Assembly (NCBI RefSeq): GCF_021172145.1
Contig: NZ_CP089095.1
Span: forward strand, 248,001-312,000
Length of the DNA: 64,000 bases
Direction of reading: 5' to 3'
Source of the DNA: Flavobacterium cyclinae
GTDB taxonomy: Bacteria > Bacteroidota > Bacteroidia > Flavobacteriales > Flavobacteriaceae
In this document: positions 62,001 through 64,000 of the stretch, one piece after another
How positions within the stretch are numbered: the stretch's first letter is position 1
Layout: every line of letters begins with the position of its first letter
Notes under the pieces: generated by a model
What the model was told of the DNA's origin: nothing
Database searches by the model: none
Seen by the model: only the letters and a program-made list of their open reading frames with translations
Translations under genes and position numbers: made by a program

Positions 62001-62087
62001 GATGAAAGAACGCAAAATCAATTACAAGGAAGAACACCAAATAAAGTGATTATCGTTCCAGGAAAGATTATTAATTTGGTGGGGTAA
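59007..62087 (+). CDS. leuS: Leucine--tRNA ligase with enlarged insert before KMSKS
   Basis: This class I synthetase charges tRNA-Leu. The protein has 1026 residues; a typical bacterial LeuRS has about 860. It shows HVGH (48-51), the editing domain (about 290-410) with FTTRPDTIFGVTFMTLAPEH, and KMSKS (801-805). A Bacteroidota-type extra segment lies at about 146-205. A second insert at roughly 656-752 replaces a short loop that I recall in relatives; it is AT-rich and includes LGVRALELDVIEDKVD and HELNSINHDLSEDE. The anticodon domain and C-terminal domain are intact. Translation is open throughout. Confidence 0.96.
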   Translation: MKYFHNEIEAKWQQYWAENQTFAASNNSEKPKYYVLDMFPYPSGAGLHVGHPLGYIASDIVARYKRHQGFNVLHPQGYDSFGLPAEQYAIQTGQHPEKTTRENIARYREQLDKIGFSFDWSREVRTSNPDYYKHTQWIFIQLFESWYNKTTDKAESICTLIQEFEKNGNANVNAVCDDNIAPFSAAEWNAFSSEEQQKILLQYRLTYLAETEVNWCPALGTVLANDEIVNGVSERGGHPVIRKKMTQWSMRISAYAERLLQGLDTIDWSESIKESQRNWIGKSVGAAVTFNVKNHDAVIDVFTTRPDTIFGVTFMTLAPEHELVAQITTPEQKAAVEAYIEATAKRSERERMADVKTISGVFTGAYAEHPFTKEPIPVWIGDYVLAGYGTGAVMAVPCGDERDYAFANFFKGTHGMPEIKNIFNQDISEAAYGEKGGFELVNSDFLNGLDYKTGTKKVIEELEKIGAGKAKVNYRLRDAVFSRQRYWGEPFPVYYVNGLPQMIDKKHLPIVLPEVEKYLPTEDGQPPLGNATVWAWDTVNNKVVSNDLLVNSSGVENQTVFPLELNTMPGWAGSSWYWMRYMDAKNENDFASEEALKYWENVDLYIGGSEHATGHLLYSRFWNKFLKDRGVAPTEEPFKKLINQGMILGMSAFAYRLNPARINASAIGNINLNNLFISKNTYQFLENLGVRALELDVIEDKVDFNVIDHELNSINHDLSEDEILRIEKFGIKLRSLSKDIAIKVTIDFDFLFNPIHTDVNLVNSSDELDIEAFKNWRSDFADAEFILEENGKYIVGREVEKMSKSKYNVVNPDDICEEYGADTLRLYEMFLGPLEQAKPWNTAGITGVYGFLKKLWRLYFDDNGLNITNDEPTADMYKSLHKTIKKVTEDIENFSFNTSVSQFMICVNELAQQKCHHRAILEPLAILVSPYAPHIAEELWSALGYEGSVATVAFPKFEAKYLVESEKEYPVSFNGKMRFTIKLPLDLTAAQIEEIVMADERTQNQLQGRTPNKVIIVPGKIINLVG

Positions 62088-62173
62088 TTTCAGCACATTT
62101 TTGTCATTACGAAAAAGTCTAGCGCAAACTTTGTAGAAACTCTTTCAGAGTGACAAACTAGGTGTATAATATT

Positions 62174-62223
62174 AAACCGCAGATTCGCAGATTAATTTGA
62201 AATCTGCGAATCTGCGGTTTTTT
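62174..62223 (+). terminator. Terminator after leuS: 20-bp perfect stem with internal repeats
   Basis: The arms 62174-62193 and 62201-62220 are perfect complements, loop AATTTGA, followed by T residues. Each arm contains the 8-mer CGCAGATT or its complement twice, so the stem could also slip. It lies 87 bp after the leuS stop. Confidence 0.75.
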
Positions 62224-62344
62224 CTATTCGTTTTTGTAACATTTTTCATTTTTTACGTATAATAAATAAAAAAATGTCAACTTGTCATTTGAGATAATTT
62301 GGCGTGAAGTTTGTAATTAGTTTATAAAACTAAAAAGAAAAATT

Positions 62345-63040
62345 ATGTACGGATATTATATTTTAATTGGAGCTATTGCTCTTGTAAGTTGGATAGTTAG
62401 TTCTCGTTTGAAGAGTAAATTTGAATTCTATTCAAAAGTTTCTTTGCGCAATGGAATGAGTGGAGCAGAAATTGCTGAAAAAATGCTTCACGATCACGGA
62501 ATTTTTGACGTAAAAGTAATTTCAACACCAGGAAGATTAACAGATCACTACAATCCAATGGATAAAACCGTTAACTTGTCAGAAGCAGTTTATAATCAAA
62601 GAAATGCTGCTGCTGCTGCAGTGGCGGCTCACGAAGTTGGACATGCTGTTCAACATGCACAAGCGTATAGTTGGTTAACGATGCGTTCTAAAATGGTACC
62701 GGTGGTAAACATTTCGTCAAGTATGTCGCAATGGTTAATTATGGGTGGTTTGGTTTTAGGTTTGGCTTCAAAATCGCCTATTGGTTTTTATGTTGCAGTT
62801 TTAGGATTGGTATTAATGGCAATTGCAACGTCTTTTAGTTTTATTACTTTACCAGTTGAGTATGATGCCAGTAATAGAGCTTTAGCTTGGTTGAAAAATA
62901 AAAATATGGTGAGCCAACAAGAGTATGCCGGTGCCGAAGATTCTTTAAAATGGGCTGCAAGAACTTATGTGGTAGCGGCTTTAGGAGCTTTAGCCTCTTT
63001 GTTGTATTGGGCTTTCCAGATTTTAGGTTCGAGAGAGTAA
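62345..63040 (+). CDS. YugP-type zinc metallopeptidase
   Basis: The 231-residue protein has an N-terminal helix (about 3-20, YYILIGAIALVSWIVSS), a soluble part and the zinc motif HEVGH (96-100) in AVAAHEVGHAVQHAQAY. Two or three further membrane segments follow (about 117-155 and 203-224). It belongs to the neutral zinc metallopeptidase/YugP family (DUF, Peptidase_Mx1-like), whose substrate is unknown. It is an inner-membrane protein. A possible short leader with no clear promoter box precedes it. A terminator follows. Confidence 0.92.
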   Translation: MYGYYILIGAIALVSWIVSSRLKSKFEFYSKVSLRNGMSGAEIAEKMLHDHGIFDVKVISTPGRLTDHYNPMDKTVNLSEAVYNQRNAAAAAVAAHEVGHAVQHAQAYSWLTMRSKMVPVVNISSSMSQWLIMGGLVLGLASKSPIGFYVAVLGLVLMAIATSFSFITLPVEYDASNRALAWLKNKNMVSQQEYAGAEDSLKWAARTYVVAALGALASLLYWAFQILGSRE

Positions 63041-63059
63041 TTAATAAGATTATATTTTT

Positions 63060-63090
63060 AAACCCAAATTCGTTTAGAGTTTGGGTTTTT
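63060..63090. terminator. Terminator between the YugP-type and Lrp-type genes
   Basis: AAACCCAAA (63060-63068) and TTTGGGTTT (63080-63088) form a 9-bp stem with an inner imperfect part, T run after it. It is situated between the convergent genes ending at 63040 and 63119. Confidence 0.8.
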
Positions 63091-63118
63091 ATTTGTTCTT
63101 GATTTTTGAATTTGTTTT

Positions 63119-63589
63119 TTACAACTGAATTTGTCTCTCAATTTGCTGTTCCAATGAAATGTAGGTTTCTGTTCTAGAAACCCCATCAATAGGTTGGATT
63201 TTCTTGTTGAGTAATTGCATCAAATGTTCGTTATCTCGACAAATAATTTTGATTAATATACTCCAATTTCCAGTTGTGTAATGACATTCTAAAACTTCTG
63301 GAATTTTCTTCAATTCTTTTACAACTTCTGGATTACTCGATGCTTTTTCTAGATATATTCCAATATAAGCCATGGTGCTGTAACCCAAAACTTTTGTGTC
63401 CACAATAAATTTTGAACCTGAAATTACACCTGCTTGTTCTAATTTTCTTAGTCGTTGATGAATTGCTGCTCCAGAAATCCCAATTTTATTTGCAATCTGT
63501 AAAATAGGTTTTCGTGCATCTTCCATTAAATCGCGAAGAATTTCTTTATCGATTCCATCAATTTCAATTTGTAAGTGATTTATTTTCAT
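63119..63589 (-). CDS. Lrp/AsnC-family transcriptional regulator
   Basis: The 156-residue protein has an N-terminal winged helix (about 10-60: IDKEILRDLMEDARKPILQIANKIGISGAAIHQRLRKLEQAGVI) and a RAM/AsnC ligand-binding domain (about 75-150: YIGIYLEKASSNPEVVKELKKI, LECHYTTGNWSILIKIICRDNEHLMQLLNKKI). The regulator probably binds an amino acid and controls amino-acid metabolism. The gene upstream on the same strand, cut by the window end, may be its partner. No clean promoter box was found by eye. Confidence 0.94.
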   Translation of the reverse strand: MKINHLQIEIDGIDKEILRDLMEDARKPILQIANKIGISGAAIHQRLRKLEQAGVISGSKFIVDTKVLGYSTMAYIGIYLEKASSNPEVVKELKKIPEVLECHYTTGNWSILIKIICRDNEHLMQLLNKKIQPIDGVSRTETYISLEQQIERQIQL

Positions 63590-63651
63590 ATGGTGTAAAT
63601 TTGAAAGTAAAAATACAAATTTGATTTAGAATTATCTCTTTAGTTGTTTTT

Positions 63652-63846
63652 TATATCGTCCCTATGGGACTTTTCTAACAGAGTTTTTATTAAGTTACCG
63701 ATATTTCGTTCCTACGGAACTAGTAAGAAAATGTTTATTCATGAAAAATAATTGTAATTTTGAATTGGCATTCAAAGCGCCGTTAGGTGCGTTATATCGG
63801 TAAATCAAAACTGAGTAATGATAAAAAATCCCGTAGGGATGATATC
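63652..63846. repeat. Nested imperfect inverted repeats (decayed element)
   Basis: An outer pair (about 63652-63670, containing ATATCGTCCCTATGGGAC, and 63828-63846, containing ATCCCGTAGGGATGATAT) is roughly complementary. An inner pair (about 63697-63720, with ACCGATATTTCGTTCC, and 63776-63802, with TGCGTTATATCGGTA) is also inverted. The CGTAGGG and ATATCGG words occur, from memory, in many copies in Bacteroidota genomes, probably linked to REP-type or IS200-like elements. There is no transposase here. Confidence 0.6.
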
Positions 63847-63865
63847 AATTTATTCAAACAAAATA

Positions 63866-63901
63866 AAAAAATCCGAAACCAATTACGATTTCGGATTTTT
63901 T
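63866..63901 (-). terminator. Terminator for the partial gene at the right end
   Basis: AAAAAATCCGAAA (63866-63878) and TTTCGGATTTTTT (63889-63901) form a 13-bp stem with a 10-nt loop. On the minus strand a T run follows. It lies 19 bp past the stop codon at 63921-63923. Confidence 0.8.
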
Positions 63902-63920
63902 GTTTTTGAATTAATATTAC

Positions 63921-64000
63921 TTAATTCTTTATATTTAGTGGATTGTATCCTAAATAAGGAACTTCAGTTTCTTTAAAAATCACCCCATAATCTTCTAATT
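63921..64000 (-). CDS. C-terminal end of an unidentified protein (cut by window end)
   Basis: On the minus strand the last 26 codons read LEDYGVIFKETEVPYLGYNP... and end NIKN with TAA at 63921-63923. A downstream terminator supports a real gene end. The fragment is too short to assign. One speculative idea is a saccharopine dehydrogenase-like enzyme, since such genes can sit by Lrp/AsnC regulators, but nothing visible proves it. Confidence 0.6.
   Translation of the reverse strand, partial: LEDYGVIFKETEVPYLGYNPLNIKN

Larger units (their letters stand above)
63590..63920. other. Intergenic region with nested inverted repeats and a terminator
   Basis: This 331-bp stretch has no coding frame. 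It starts with the region upstream of the Lrp-type gene and then holds a block of imperfect nested inverted repeats (63652-63846, described separately). A strong terminator for the minus-strand gene to the right closes it (63866-63901). Confidence 0.7.

Overview
The window is AT-rich chromosomal DNA from a member of the Bacteroidota, almost certainly a Flavobacteriaceae species close to Flavobacterium. The evidence is the family content (DUF4270, DUF5686, DUF3098, an ExbB/ExbD cluster with a four-helix partner), lipoproteins with an acidic stretch just after the lipobox Cys, the lack of obvious Shine-Dalgarno sites, and many copies of the Bacteroidota promoter -7 box TAnnTTTG. Nearly everything is core genome. 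I see no prophage, conjugative element, CRISPR array, complete insertion sequence or rRNA operon. The window opens inside mfd and closes inside an unidentified minus-strand gene.

Layout. 1-3.7 kb: 3' part of mfd, then a small accessory patch (XRE regulator diverging from two related lipocalin-like lipoproteins). 3.7-8.8 kb: minus-strand operon panC-panD-flippase-hydrolase-radA-membrane protein. 8.9-15.3 kb: plus-strand GlgA-like protein, DUF4270 lipoprotein and glmS, then atpDC. 15.4-18.8 kb: MocR-type regulator diverging from a TonB-dependent receptor. 18.9-22.8 kb: cold-shock protein, a small membrane protein, aspS, a thioredoxin-like protein and a MORN-repeat protein. 22.8-29.4 kb: RND tripartite efflux operon led by its TetR regulator. 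29.6-36.3 kb: polyprenyl synthetase, small hypotheticals, an outer-membrane barrel, sucAB. 36.5-40.1 kb: retropepsin-like protease, TatD, acyltransferase, asparaginase, tRNA-Ser(GGA). 40.2-43.3 kb: ExbB/ExbD energy-transduction cluster and a porin-like barrel. 43.3-51.9 kb: minus-strand PAP2-like protein, rpoN, asnS, MMPL exporter, DUF5686 barrel. 52-54.9 kb: pyrH-frr, patatin, thioredoxin-like protein. 55-58.8 kb: ftsX-DUF3098-uppP-truB-barrel-YiiX peptidase. 59-64 kb: leuS, YugP-type metallopeptidase, Lrp/AsnC regulator, and a decayed inverted-repeat element.

How the genes connect. The ExbB/ExbD cluster could energise the TonB-dependent receptor. RadA and Mfd serve DNA repair. UppP, FtsX, GlmS and the polyprenyl synthetase belong to envelope and isoprenoid metabolism. 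SucAB and the ATP synthase subunits belong to energy metabolism. The tripartite pump has a plausible operator in front of its regulator.

Most unusual signals: (1) several intergenic gaps are filled by degenerate short-period repeats, often 7 nt, running from stop codon to start codon and in one case through a promoter box; (2) the MocR-type regulator appears to lack the PLP-binding lysine, yet a clean palindrome lies in its shared promoter with the TonB receptor; (3) an alpha/beta-hydrolase has Asp at the nucleophile position; (4) LeuRS carries an AT-rich insert of about 80-95 residues before KMSKS; (5) a stand-alone GlgA N-terminal domain lacks the KxGG motif; (6) nested inverted repeats near the right end look like a decayed mobile element. 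I did not find a convincing new multi-gene defence or mobile system.
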